DNA of 64,000 bases from NCBI GenBank assembly GCA_012184525.1, contig WOFQ01000017.1, positions 434,001-498,000 of the forward strand, given 5' to 3'. Made by a program: the position numbers and the translations under genes. The notes beneath the pieces were generated by a model, which had not been told where the DNA came from, searched no databases, and was given only the letters and a program-made list of their open reading frames with translations. Positions 10,690-23,302 of this stretch are shown one piece after another. Source of the stretch: Xenoacremonium recifei (lineage: Eukaryota; Ascomycota; Sordariomycetes; Hypocreales; Nectriaceae). Within the stretch, counting starts at the first letter, position 1, and every line of letters begins with the position of its first letter.

Positions 10690-11537
10690 TTATCGATGGT
10701 AGGTTCCTAGAAACACCATCATCAAAGCTTCACAGAAGACTGGCACCCACCTCTCCACATCCTGATCCTGGATCAGGTTGCTCCAAATCCCAAAGATGAA
10801 AAACCGCGAGACGACGTCCTCTTTCCTCGAGAAATCGTAATATAGGCCCCGTTTAGCAGAGGGGGTGGTTCGGTAGATTGGCTGGAGGTGTTGTCGAATG
10901 CGGGACACACCCCCTAGAGCTGCGACGCTAGAACTAATGTACACTTTCGCATCCAGGTTTTTAACGCCCTTTACCTTACCCCTAATGTTCTTCTTCTTGA
11001 GGATGGGCGAGTAGGTCTGCGTCAGGTCCTCAGCCGCGACTCGGGTTGCGACGTTGGCGTCAGTGAGCCGGTGGATGTATGATTCGTCTACCTCTGGAAG
11101 CTCCTCTATCCAGCCTGCCTCCAGATTATGCTCGCCGAGCACTTCTTCATCATCGTCAGCATACGAGGAGCCAACGGATACTCGGCCGTCCTCCTCCTCA
11201 ACCTCAACCTCAACCTCCTCCTCCTCAGCCTCAACCTTAACCTCATCCTGATACTGATCCTGACCCTGATCCTAATCCTGATCCTAGTCCTAGTCCTAGT
11301 CCTAGTCCTAGTCCTAGTCCTCATCCTCAAAGATGTCGTTGAGGACCTCTTCAAGCCGTAAATCTCTGTAATTTCGGCGAGAGAGCTTCGAAATCCGCCT
11401 ACTCCGACGTGTAGGCTTGCTGACAGCTGATCCCAGCTTCGTCAGTAAGCTGATTCCCGGGCAGGTTGGGACTCTAGGTAAGGAAGGTACTTACCACCGC
11501 GCTTCTTGCCACCAAGGGTAGAAATAGATCCAGGCAT
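10690..11537 (-). pseudogene. Unknown protein gene interrupted by seven TAG stops in an acidic repeat
   Basis: A start MPGSISTLGGKKRGG (11537-11495) is followed by a good GTAAGT intron (11494-11427). A basic segment (SKPTRRSRRISKLSRR) and LEEVLNDIFEDED come next. The same frame then meets TAG at 11316, 11310, 11304, 11298, 11292, 11286 and 11274 (first base, minus strand), all within a GA(C/T)-xAG hexamer repeat. Beyond it the frame stays open for about 190 codons to 10690: an acidic Glu/Val tract, then a non-repetitive C-terminal part with VYISSSVAALGG and RIRQHLQPIYRTTP. CAG to TAG changes spread by repeat expansion would explain this, since CAG codons remain in the same register. I do not recognise the family. 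A sequencing error is unlikely to make seven stops. Confidence 0.6.
11160..11335 (-). repeat. Coding-register hexamer repeat (GAC/GAT-TAG/CAG/GAG)
   Basis: Tandem 6-base units, on the plus strand CCTAGT and CCTGAT, then CTCAAC/CTCCTC. They keep the reading register of the decayed gene and hold all its stop codons. Confidence 0.75.
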
Positions 11538-13560
11538 CTTAAAGATTCTGGATAAAAAGAATGACTTAAAGTCAAGTAAACTCTGTAAAATCGCGTGAAT
11601 AGGTAGATGTGGCGGCGGCACTGGGTGTTGGAAAGAAAGAAAGGATCAATTCTCTCTGTCTGTATGAACTGAAGTCCCCCGTTTCCCATCGAACCTGGGA
11701 GGCAATTGCTCCCCTTACGCTCTTTCCTCCCGTCCCTGGGAGACGCGTCGATGGACACCAGAAAGGGAAGAAAGGTCCTTGGCTCTTTCCTCCAGTGCAG
11801 ATGCCAGACCATCCGGGTCGGGCAGCCTTGAGAACACTACCTCTCCTCCATCGTGTAAAGCGTGCGAAGGACATCGTGATCGGTAGCAAATAAAACCTGG
11901 ATCTCGCAGTATAGTTCTAGTTAGCAATTCAGGTTCCAAGAGACGTTTGCGACAGCATGAAGGACGACACAAGTTGAGGTCCTGTTCTGTCGCGATGGGG
12001 ACTTCGGGTGGGGCAGAGGGGTGGTCTGAAATCAGTTCACACCCCTCTCCGGTACAAGTGCTCCGTTGACTCGGCTTGAGGGCACCTGCAGACTCGGGTC
12101 GCCCGTAAGAACTTGCTCTGTAGGATACGGTCGGAAGGTGTAGCAGGCATCCCTCCCTGCAACGGGCTGCCCGCGGTGAGACAAGAGGCGTCAAGTGTGC
12201 CAGGCCGAAAATCAACACGAAACCAGAAAATCCAGAAAGTCCCGCACAAACTCAGGAGAGTGCCTAAGGTACCTGGGTACTTAAATTCTGTAGCTCTCAA
12301 TCGCGATAAGCTGGAGGCGAATTGGGCGCAGGGGTAATGTGCTGTTGAGCAGTGGGCTGTCAGCCAACCAACCACTCAGGGCTCCTTAAATTCAACCTGA
12401 AGGGCTGGACAGAATGATGAATGTGTACCAAATGATATCTATTTGAACTACTTGAGTGGTCGTGCACTGGAAACTTGGTCCCGCAATCGCGACTGTCATT
12501 CTTGGTACGTTCTCTTGGTGAGGAAGTCGAAAATTCGGGCTTTCGCTAAGTCAGCGTGAGATGTCTCGGCAGGGATCCTTGTCGGATTTTGGCCACTGCA
12601 CTAATCGGCAAAATAAATGCGCTATGAGCCGTTTTTGTAGCCAATCATTGAAGCGAGGAATTCAAAAGCTCACCGTTTTTGGACGACGCTGGGATGCAAC
12701 GCAGGTCCTCCATCCCTGCACAAGATCCCAATATCAATGATTACAGCTCTCAAGCTCGAATGCAGTAAGTATCCGAGTCATTACTTTGGCTATTTAAGTA
12801 GTGTTCAAAACCGCGACTTCCCTACCATTGACACCTTAGTCTGTTTACAAGATCCTAGGTCCAGTAAGCCTCTGGACTAAATTACAAGGACGCTGGCCCT
12901 GAATCAAACAGTCGGCAAGGCGAACCAACACAATCAGATTCCTAAAGGAGTCAATTCAATCAGACCATCCATCTAGCCTGTCAAGCCACCTTACAAAATT
13001 AAAACTGTGCCGCTAATCTTTGCATCGTGATCTTGACGTTGGTGTTTACGGGGCAAATGAAATGGGCTACCCTAGAGGGATGGAAATTACTGCTCAAGAA
13101 CAGGTTGGCTTTAGCTGGCGTACTCTATTGGACATTCTTACAGTTGATTTCAAGGCGTGGTGGCATCTCAAATGAAAATTCACATTGCGTTTCTCGCGAG
13201 TGTGTCTTAATGCTGAATCATGCATGGCTAACATTGGTCTATGTACTTACGGAGTTGACTTTGGAATCTGATTCTGATGTCGTTCGAAGATATCAGACAT
13301 TCATTCGTGCCCTACGATGCTCTTACTGATTGATCGGTACCCTGTATTTCCGCCCTGGTGATTCTAGTAAGGGCTACCATCATCTCGCGCAATGGAAGAT
13401 GATGCCTAGGTGTGTCCGAGAGTTTCTTCTCACCCACCTTGATTTCATTCCAGAATGGTACCTACCTTACCCTACTTCAGGTTCAAAGTTGGCAGGACCT
13501 CGGCGGGTATGATGGAGGTAGGTACCTGCCTTACTGTACCTGACCTGACCTAGGTAGCTC
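11538..13560. other. Gene-poor stretch, nothing convincing
   Basis: Open frames here (for example 11715-12218 minus and 13027-13329 plus) show no family motif, no plausible splicing and no consistent codon bias. Near 13510-13560 there are GGTACCTAGGTAC-like low-complexity words. Confidence 0.5.
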
Positions 13561-13794
13561 CTTCCATATCGAATTTCACGCGTTACCTTAGTAAGGTAGA
13601 GACGCGTCTGGATTCTTTAGTAAGCACTCCCAGCAGGAAGAGAAGGAACGTCCGATGCTTCGTGAGCAGCTGCATTAACCCACCATCATCACCCTCACCC
13701 TCACCCTCACCCTCAACCTCATCACAATAACTCCATCACCGTAAGCTATTTGACTTATTCCTGTATGATCTGGTAAGCTGACTAAGCTATTTAG

Positions 13795-14352
13795 ATGAAC
13801 TTTGTTTTCAACGGCGGGAACTTCTTCGGGGGTGTTGGGGGTGGAGGACGAGGAAGAGGCGGTGGCGGCAGCGGCCGCAACCGCGAGGCAACGATACGTT
13901 GCCACCGGGTAAGGACGATTCTGACTATCTACCTAGGTATTATTCTGATCTGATTCTAACTGTTTTATTAGTGTCATGAGAAGGGTCACAAGGCCCGAAA
14001 CTGCCCTCTGCCCCCCCGGGTGCCCGCCGGCACCAACACCACCACCAACACAGTCGCCCCTACCGCCGCCCTCGCGCCTACCGTCGCCGCCGCCGTACCA
14101 GCCGCCGCCGTGCCTACTCCCGTCGCGCCTGCCCTCGCCGCCCCTGCCGCCTCTTGGTCCGCCGAGGAGATCGCGGCCGTCTACGCCAACGCCGGGCTCG
14201 ACTATGTCGACCTGGCGGTGTGGCTGCATGGCTTGGGCCTGTTGGCCCACCCTCAGCTCCCCGCCCCAGAGGGAGGGGCAGAGGAGGAGGAGGAGGAGGA
14301 GGAGGAGGATGAGGGCGATCTGCCTGTGCCCTGTAGGGCTGGCTCCCTTTAA
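13795..14352 (+). CDS. RGG-box and CCHC zinc-knuckle protein, copy 2
   Basis: Predicted 164-aa paralogue of the gene at 9711. Exons are 13795-13908 and 13972-14352. A Gly/Arg box is followed by the same REAT-RCHR sequence, and an intron at exactly the same place in the CCHC knuckle (CHR then CHEKGHKARNC). The tail is Ala/Pro-rich, then has a short ordered-looking segment (WSAEEIAAVYANAGLDYVDL) and an acidic run of nine Glu. Upstream DNA matches copy 1 (CTTCGTGAGCAGCTGCAT near 13656), but there the equivalent exon has a TAA straight after that match and a CACCCT-type repeat, so this copy has probably lost or changed its 5' exons. It may still be expressed from the ATG used here. Confidence 0.58.
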
Positions 14353-16808
14353 GGGGAGGATACTCTGTTTTGCTTGGTTTGGGGGTGTGTTCTTTTTCGG
14401 AAGGAGGAAGGGGGGGGGGGAGTGATTGCCCCCAATAATGTCTAATCAAAAGTTTTCGTCTTCGTTGCTCCCATTTATTATGTCTGTGATTTTCATGCTG
14501 TGTATAACTCTCGCCTTATGTACGTCTCTCCCTCAATGTGAAGCAGCAAAGCGACCGACACCAATATCAGCACAAAACGCAATCACGCATGGGGTTTCGG
14601 TGCATGCGGAGGAGTCAAACAAGGAGCGCGGGCACCGGGAAGAAGTTTAGAACGAGTTAGCTGTCGTGCCAGGTCAGAAAGGGAATTTGTAGGATCAATT
14701 GACAGGCTGTTAGTTGCCCCCATAGTCATCTCAGAGCTTCTACCTGCTTGTTGATTCAAACTTTGCTTCCCCACTGTCCTGATTGTGACCTTTCTTTTCG
14801 GGTGCGTCAACAAAGCAGTAAGAGTTTTAATGTTGCAGCATAATAATATACGAGACAAGACGCAGATTACGTGCATGATTAAAGAGCAAGAACCACAATA
14901 GTAGGAAGAAAGTGAAAGATGAATTGAGTATTACGAAGCGAGCCCCCTTCTCCCAGTCTAAAACAGCCCAACCCCAATCACCCCCTCTATATTTACCTAG
15001 GTAGGGTGTCAATGGTGGAGGGTCGGTCTTCAGTATCGACGAACCTCCAGCATCGACGAGAGGCCGATGAAAGCCCCCTCAGGGGCAGGAGCGGCGGGTC
15101 GAAGAGCGGAAAATCTTGACGTGCCGTCGCTCGTGAGGAAGTACTTCGACTGAACACCGTCATCGCCGACTTCTCCAACGTGAGCAATGGAGAACTGCCA
15201 CAGAGGTGAGCCTGCAGCAAGAGCATATCGAGAGGCTATGGGCTGTGGCGCTTACTGAATTTCGACATTGGAACGATTTCACTCCCCCTCGAAGTCATGC
15301 CCGACTACGTGTACCCGTCGCCCGAACATCGTTGCCTGCCACGCCTGGCCCCGTTAAGATTAACCTCAGATCATGTCTTCCTTTACCGCGTGCCTGGTGG
15401 AATGATGCCAAAGCAACAAATTCATTCTTTTACAATACGCCTGAGGTCCCACTTTCCACCTGAACCACAGCCACCACGAAGGGCACCATTCTCCTCCTCA
15501 GCTGCTTCGCTTCAAGGCTCTGCTACTTATATCTTTTGAACGAGATCCTACCAGAGACTCCGCCTCTCCCTCACACCCTTGCGCGCATTCGACATCGCCT
15601 AACACGCGTAGCGCTGGCCAAATAATAGCCGCGAAGGTAGGCCCTCTCCCGGTCATTCCCGCAGACTTTGAACAAGAACAATGTCAAACTAACGTGACTG
15701 CAGGCTACCACGGCAGCTGTCGCAGGATGCGATATCCTTGCGAGCGGGTAAAATTCTGCACACTCTTGTAGCTGTCATACAGGCTTTTCACATCTTCATC
15801 TTTGCTGGTGGCTCTCGGTTCTGCTTGGAACTGAGGCAATAGCCTGGTCTCATTGCGTTTATTCTGACAACAAATACCGCCAAGCACTATGGATGGACGT
15901 GTGCTAACAACTCATCTTGCAGAGCAATGCCCACCCAACCTCCGCTCCTTATGACTCGTGAGGCCGACCGACCGACCGACCGGCCGCACCCCGCGATCCT
16001 TCAAGTTGTACAGCTACCAGCACAAACGATACCGTTGAGAGCCAAGAGTTTGGCCAAGGAAGCCAGTACCTACAGAAGGCCAACGGCAGGGGCAATATCC
16101 CCATTTTCCACTGCAGCTCATCGCCACCCGCTAACCTTTGGAATCTTAGACCCATGCGGTCCGACAACAACAGCAACCGCAGCAGTCCAAGGTTCTCGCC
16201 AATTACAGCACCAGACAACGGCCCGCGAGATCATAGACGGCAGGAAATTTGTCTCCGTCATCCTTCGTCAATATTTCCAGCTCCATCGTCACTTGACATA
16301 TCATCACATCGAAAACTGGAATGGCACAGGACAATCAACACCAGCGCACAATGAGAAATGATGACGGCAGAAGGGACTGTGGACCAGCAAATGCTTCGAA
16401 ACCTAGGTCTCGGGCATAAGGTTGTATCTTTGGCAAGGATTTCGGGCATATCCCACAACTGCCCCTCCCTTGCTGTTCCAAACTCTAGGTTCTTGATCCT
16501 GCAGCAGTTTGGGACATGAGGATCGAGGCCTTAGAAAGGGACATCAGGGAGTGAATCTTTAATGTCCAGGGGGACTCCCATAGGCGGTTCAATGAAAGTC
16601 GTGATGCTTGGAAGACATTGATTCATTGATTAAAGGATGCCGCTCTTGATGCCCGACTCAGCTGTACAGCAACGAACTACTAGCACCTGACATCTATATT
16701 TCGTCTTTCCTGAATTAAACTTCTTTGATCCTGAATCCTCGTTATCAGTATTGTGGAGTCCCAAGTTCCTCATTCGTAATCAACTTCAAAGCTCTCCTTC
16801 ATCATGCA
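14353..16808. other. Gene-poor stretch, nothing convincing
   Basis: A minus-strand piece at about 14935-14985 repeats the GDxGWxVLxWEK segment seen near 8.38 kb. A 144-codon plus frame at 15927-16361 is Pro/Arg/His-rich with no motif. The last ~150 bases are the 3' flank of the sugar porter. Confidence 0.5.
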
Positions 16809-18597
16809 TCATACGTTCTCAGCAGTCTGGACTTCAGGCTCCATATCCTCATTCTTGCCCAATCCTTGTGTTAAGGTAATCTCTTGGCCACTCTTCACAA
16901 TATGCCAAAGCTCGTTGGCCTTCTTGACCGGAGAAACGTCCTTGTCCATAAAGCACAGATCAATGGCCTCAAGCGAAAGGCCTGAAGTCTCGGGCATCAA
17001 AAAGTAAATTAAAGGCACAAACGCCAAATTCGCGCAAGAGAAGATTAGATAGACACGCCAGCCAATGTGTCTTATGGCAATAGGGACAATCTGGACGACG
17101 ATGTAGGACGAAAGCCAAAGACAACTCGTAGCAAGGCCTTCACCCTTGGCTCGATGAGCTAACGGCATGATTTCGGGACCGTAAACCCAAATGCCGCCCA
17201 TGAATCCCCATGTGTAAAAGCTTTGATAGAGGAAGATCATTACTGAAGCGACGATTCCAGAGGTCTTGGTGTTGACAGCCACCATGGCAGCCAGGATGGC
17301 CATGACGATGGACATCCCCACAGCCGTGAACATGAACGAGACCCGACGGCCGAGTTTCTCAATGGTAAACCACGTGCCGAAGGAGGAGATAAGAAACCAG
17401 ATTTGGAGGAATCCTGACATTAACAACGCAAGGTGGTAGGACATCCCGACCGATTCTTGGAAGCTGAGCACCATTATTAGCGAGAGTTTCTCACCACGAG
17501 GATGGTTTTAGGCTTACATAACCGTGGTATAGTAGCTCACTGGGGTGCTGCCACTCCAAGCCTGGCAGGCATTGATCAAGCAGGCAAGCAAGACACGGCG
17601 TCTGGACTGGACATTATCTTCCTTGAGGAGATCCTTCCACGATGATTGGTTGTGCTCAAGTGCAATAGCTTGCTCAATTTCCAACATCATCTTATTGAAG
17701 TGCTCCTCGTCCAGTACGCCCTTGTGTGTCAACAGTTGTCTGATAATGAGAGTCGCCTCGTCACGGCGGTCCCGCTGGAGAAGCCAACGCGGCGCTGGCA
17801 AGTATTAGCGACAGTTTGAGACTCGGGTTGAGGCGATAGACTTACATTCGGGCATGCACAAAAGCATGATAGATGTGAGGATGGCCAATGCTGCCTGAAA
17901 AGCCAAGGGAAAACGCCAAGACACGCTGCTCTTGTTGTTCATAAGAGCATAGTCAATCCAGTAAGCCAAGAGCTATATGTGGTGTATCAGCAACAAAATA
18001 TTCTTCTCGACCCTAAGGAGGGCTCACCTGTCCTAAAATCAGGAAACTGAGGGCCGAAGCCACTGCCAAGCCACGGATCTTGCTAGGAGTAACTTCGGTT
18101 TGCCACACAATGGCATTGCTGACAATGAGGCCAAGCCCAACTCCTGCGACGATTCGTCCAACAATGAGTTGACTGGTGTGAAAGCTTGATGCCTGCAGAG
18201 CCGCTCCAGCACACATGACCAAGGAGCCGAGATGTGCGATAACCTTTCGTCCCCAGCGCCCGTTCGATACAGCAGTAGCAATACAACCAAAGAAGCAACC
18301 TATCATGAAGAGTGAAGTAACGGTGCCTTGCATTGTCGAGCTAAGATGGAATTGGCCCTCAAAACTGTCGGCTGTTAGGAGACCTCCTATAATACCGTCA
18401 TCGTAACCTGACTGGAATTAGCAAGATTGTACTCTGCCAATAGGAAGAGCCCAGAGATGGAATCGTGTACCAAAGAGGATAAAGCCCATGCCGGCAGTGC
18501 AGGTGATGCCGGCAAGGAGGCCGTTGCCTCGCAGTCCCAAGTAAGGCATTGTCTGGCTTGTCGACGTTGGCAGCAGAGTTTTGGAGTCGATCGACAT
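16809..18597 (-). CDS. MFS sugar porter A
   Basis: Predicted 521-aa proton-linked sugar transporter of the plasma membrane with about 12 membrane spans. Exons are 18597-18471, 18407-18028, 17972-17846, 17794-17518 and 17463-16809. Signatures in order: YDDGIIGG in span 1, NGRWGRK loop, GRIVAGVGLG, PESPRWL formed across an intron, then EKLGRRVSF and the closing PETSGLSLE. The central loop has the usual helical stretch after PESPRWL. The family is hexose/polyol porters; the exact sugar cannot be read. It is related to the porter at 23.8 kb. A mutated copy of its last 130 coding bases lies at 26.7 kb on the opposite strand. Confidence 0.87.
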
Positions 18598-21500
18598 AAA
18601 CTTTCCACGACTACAGTGCATACCCAAGGCTTCTTCTTATACGTTCCCCGCTCGCTCGCTACCCTCCATCGTACGTCTAGGTTGGGGTTCTGGATCCATG
18701 GATGCGACTACTAGCAATCCTTCCCCCCACTTTGGTGGGAGCGAGCTGGGGTATGGGGAAATATGGGGGACGAGGGATGAACTGTTTCTTGCTGGATCAG
18801 CCAGCGGACTCGAACCGCGCCCGCAGAGGAAGATGGCCTACGTGGGGGTCGCTCCCCCATGCTGTACTAAGTCGTAGCTCCTACTCGGCAAGCCGGCACT
18901 GACGATGCTCTTCTATTTTATAGCTTTCCGGTTGGCAGTCTCCCTTGCTCTTCCCCACGAAGCAGATCCTTCACGGAAGTAAATGCAGACTGTAATTGGT
19001 GAGAAAGAAAGTGAGAATCGTCTGGCATGTCTGCTAATTGAAGTCTACTTGATCGAGTCTGTATCGTGGGGAAACAGGTCACGGCCAGCATCAGATGAAC
19101 ACTTTTAGTTTCACAATCTAGAACGCGGAGCAGTCTACTTGTCATCATATTATGGGAGAATTGAAGGCCCAGCATTGATTTGGCCAAGTCCCGAGGACTC
19201 TCCCGGGGCCTGAAACCGTAATTTACTCGTTCATGACTGCGAGATGATACCTCGATGACAAAAAGACCTGGCCTGCTCGGTCCATACCTTGATTTTCATC
19301 AACAGGAGCCCAAGAAACTCTTTCTAGCAAAAAGGGAACCAGTTCACGGCTTCAAATTGGGATACAACGCCGATCACAACCGAGGTATATTGCATCCCCA
19401 CGTTAGCCCCCCTCTTTGTAATGTTCCATCTCTGGCCCCCAACTGGAGCTTAAGGATTTGAAATCGCAAAAGCAAACCTGACTAGTTTTGTGCCTATTTG
19501 AAGGAGACCAGCTTTGACGTAAGACGTGATTGTCACGAGTGGTGCAACGGAATAACCACAAAGCTAGCTAGCGAGTCTGGAAATAGGCGACATTATGCTA
19601 TCAGCAAAAATTGGGAAATGATGTCAATTTGTAATTGTCAATTAGTTTCACGAGACACAATTTTCATCGACGAGAGGCCTGAATGTTCACTTTACAAGTC
19701 TATCGCTTCTTTTATCAGCCAATCTCAGCTGTGGAGTGTTTATTGGCTTACTAGATTTGAATTCCTCGGCAAAGAGCACAATTCTCTTGCTGATAAGTGA
19801 AAATAAGTTAATCCAATGACCCAGAACATTGAAATTAAACCGCGAAGTCGTGGACGTCAACACAGTCATCCGAGAGAGGGTAGAAAATACTCAAGCGAGT
19901 GAGGTCGTCATTAAAGTCTCAGAACTTAATAAGCCTTAGGCATAGATATTAAGCTTGTAATTAAGCGCCTAAAAAGCCTTTCCCAGATGGGAGACGGGAC
20001 TTTGACATCAGATTGACACTAGATTGAAGGAAACGCCAACCTACGTTGACGAAGGCCGCCTGGAAGCACAGTTCTTTAGGCAAGGGAACTGGGCAATGCC
20101 CGTGAGTATTGAATGTGGCAGAGTTCCTTGGCCTTTAGTAGCCTCTTTACGTCACTTTGAGGACACTCGATAAGGTAAGCCTGGATGGAGAATTGTGTCA
20201 AAGCTTTTAAACTCTTCTACCCACCCAGATAGAGCGAAACACGAAAACTACCCCGTGCAAATGTCCTTAGTTCTATTTCTCTCATTCGCTGCATCTCTTT
20301 CGACGCCGCTGTGGGTGTGTAGTCTGACGTTCCTTTACCTCAACGCTTCCTCCTCATGGTCTCAAATTTTCTCTTTTGTCACCGGACAAATTGGCCTCTT
20401 CTTTATTTCTTTATCACTTTTCTCACCTCTAATACGTAGCCCCCCCTAGGGCAGTTCAGAGTTCTTCTTTACCTTGAAGTCTTTTTGTGGCTTTCTGTAT
20501 TGTTGCGGTACCATCTCTCCGACATCGAAGCCAAACTTGCCGAAGGAGTCCAACAGGCCAGCCGCCGCACCAAACGTAATATTCGGAGGCCAATAAGCAG
20601 CACCAATACAATAAAGATACCATGAGATATATCGCTTATTGAAAATTTCTGCACAGTTACGATTGATTCCTCTAAAGACATGCCCGCGGCAAGTACACTC
20701 AAGCCTCCTCAACGATCCCTAGTTCACAATGAGTAGCGCGAGGTCTGCGTTCAATCCTTTGAGGACTCCATTTCATTGTGAGGCACCTCTACGACCTAAG
20801 CCATCACCACGTATGCCTCGTCTGTGACCACATGACAACGAGGATGAGTTCGCTCGACACCAGGCAAAGGGAACACTACCTGTGTGTTGCTTGCGACCTC
20901 AGCTTCTCCAACTGAATGCGGCTCAGAAGACACGGAGTTGAAGCTTGCTGAGATCTGTCTATCGCGTCTGACACGATCAATCACGGTCGTGGCGATCGTG
21001 GTGGAACGCGCGACCGAGATACCGCTACGACCGAGAGGTAATCTCGCAACATGACCAAGTAAGTTAGCTGACTTAACCATAGAGTATACTCTCATGGGTT
21101 TGTGACTTTGATTGGCTCTCATGTTCCGGTGCAATAAGACGGCATCACCTCCGGACCTTCCTCGGAGGGGACAGAAAGCTGTGACAGATGAATGGGAAGA
21201 GCAATCGTTGTGCATGAATCGACGTACAGCGACAGGACCATGTAGACTATACGGCATTAAAATGGCTCAGGATGGTGCAGCACGTATGCACAATGTTCAC
21301 CAAGAGTTTGGCCTGCTAGAAGTTAAACGACTCGAAGATCTTGCCGAAAATAATTCGCAAGCGCGACTGGATAGTAAGACGTATGAGCTCGGATGCTCAA
21401 GGGAAACATACGGGACCGGGGTGAAGGAGTCAATAGCCCTCTACGATACTTAGGGGATTTTCATCTGCGCCAAATGCCTCCAGATATATTATCTGAGTGG

Positions 21501-22142
21501 CCAAAGGCGCAAAAGTCCGTTGAGTTATCATACGGGACACTCACCAACTTGTACATCAATATAAAGCAACCTTTTTCGGACCGCGCGGCTTTAAACTATT
21601 ATAAGCTGTTAAATAACTTGACACTCTGTGACAAGGATCTGTTTAAAGTTAGCCCAACTCTGGTTTGGTATTTAGGGGTTAGGGCAGGCAGTGACAACTG
21701 ATGTACAAAGCAGTCAATGGAGACTATCGTATGAGGCATGATGAGCTTCACATGAAGCAATATTAGCATCATTTCCTGTGCTTTTGATCTTGGATGGTCA
21801 GCGTTTAAGACGCCGTATTTGCAGCGAGGATGCCGCCCCAGCGCCGTGAGGACGAGTGCGTCATGCAAAGCGCTAAGCAATAGTGAATGAAAGGCGGGCA
21901 TTTTTATTAGATTATTACAATTACCCAACCAGAAACGCATTGGCTGCGTAGGATGTCTCATCGGTATCGCCGTTACAAAGCTCTGTGATTGGTATCTCAT
22001 CTGATGTCTATATTTTGTCTTCCCTAACTTGAGCTATGATCCTGGATCTTGAGATCGACGTTATTGCTCCATATTTAGCATTACGAGGTCGCCACAAAGC
22101 CAACCTTTCTGATTTGCAGTGAACTTTAATTTTATCAGTCCA
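18598..22142. other. Long gene-poor stretch
   Basis: No ORF here shows a recognisable family. A minus open frame at 20446-20712 (ending FDVGEMVPQQYRKPQKD) and one at 20796-21257 may be gene remnants but cannot be assigned. The final part, about 22005-22060, resembles the 3' flank of sugar porter A (near 16685-16740). Confidence 0.45.
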
Positions 22143-23302
22143 TCATTTTAGCCCTCCAGCAACCACGATCTCTTGGCCTGTTATATAGCCTGTCTTTACA
22201 AACCTAGTGATGTACATGAGTATGGCTTGTAGAAAGTCTTCAACAGGGCACGCACATTGAAACGACATTGGAGACTTCTTGTGGATATCCTAAGCGATGA
22301 GCTGGGATGCCACTGGCAATAGCAAGGCCAGGGTCTGTAGACATCAAAGCTTGCATATCGCAACCCCTTTCCCAACTCCTGATGTCTGTTATTAATAAAA
22401 AATCGTCGCATATACTCAGGCACTTACTTCTTTATCGGGTCTGGGATCATGCCCGTTGACCCGATCATTGCAGGGAGAACCTGTGCAAATTTAATACTTG
22501 AAACCAGGCTACTAATTTTTGACATGCCGGGTTCTTACCACGTTGACTGTAACACCTTCTGGAGCTAACAAGGTAGCGAGATTCAACCCCATAGAGCTTT
22601 ACAATGTTAGCTGCAAGCTGAAGCCCGGGTTATGGGTCTAAGTTTACCATAGCGCTCCCTTGGAAGCAGCATAATGACAGCCGTTGAGGCCACTGCCTCG
22701 GCTCGCAATGCTTCCAATTAGTACCACGCGTCCCCAAGCTTGGCTTCGCATTCCCTGTAAACACGCTTTTGTGACAACAAACTGACTGCGAGTGTTAACT
22801 TCAAGCATTTCGTCCCAATCTTCCTCGCCAATGTCCTTCACATCTCGAATACGACGGCCCAGACCGGCGTTGGCGACCAGGATGGATACTGTCCTGTGTC
22901 TGGCTGCGATATCCGGATGGTCTAAACAGTTCTGGACAAGACCCCGAGTAGCATCCCGGGATGATAGATCGGCGGCCACCGGAATGAACAACTGTGAAGG
23001 ATACTGCCCCCGGAGCTCACTTGCCAGGGATTCGGCTTTTGCCTAATAACCGGAGTTGGCAACCCTTCCTGTTTTCAAGATCACTGAGATGACGCACCAG
23101 ACTGGAGGAATAATGCAAGGCGACATCACACCCTTCTGCTGCTAATGCCTTAGCACAAGCAGACCCGATCCCTCCACTGGCATAGAGTTAGCACCACATA
23201 AAGCGTTCCTAACAGAAGAAGTCTCAGCCACCTTGAGCCAGTTACGAGAGCCAAGCGGCCTCGAACTTCATTGTCCAGGGTCTGGATATGGTAGGTCGCC
23301 AT
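22143..23302 (-). CDS. SDR oxidoreductase (3-oxoacyl-ACP-reductase-like), seven exons
   Basis: Predicted 279-aa SDR. Exons are 23302-23232, 23176-23098, 23042-22648, 22596-22539, 22480-22428, 22378-22256 and 22203-22143. Spliced motifs: TGSSGGIG, formed across intron 1; VANAG; IGSIAS with the catalytic Ser; HYAASKGAL active site; then VTVNVVLPAMIGSTGM and a closing TGQEIVVAGG. The first donor (GTGGCT) is weak, but it is the only one giving the glycine loop. Among SDRs this looks like the FabG-type group with unknown substrate. It is divergent from sugar porter B with a 505-base common upstream region, suggesting joint control. Confidence 0.8.

Noticed and set aside
9711..14352. Retrotransposon gag interpretation of the CCHC genes
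   Set aside because: No protease, reverse transcriptase, integrase or long terminal repeats were seen nearby, and both genes have spliceosomal introns.
15927..16361. 144-codon Pro/His-rich plus frame
   Set aside because: No domain, no splice pattern and no codon preference; treated as chance.
18795..18865. GGTTCGAGTCC word on the minus strand resembling a tRNA T-loop
   Set aside because: No matching acceptor stem or D/anticodon arms could be folded around it.
20796..21257. Possible transposon or gene remnant on the minus strand
   Set aside because: I could not match it to any transposase, integrase or enzyme motif.
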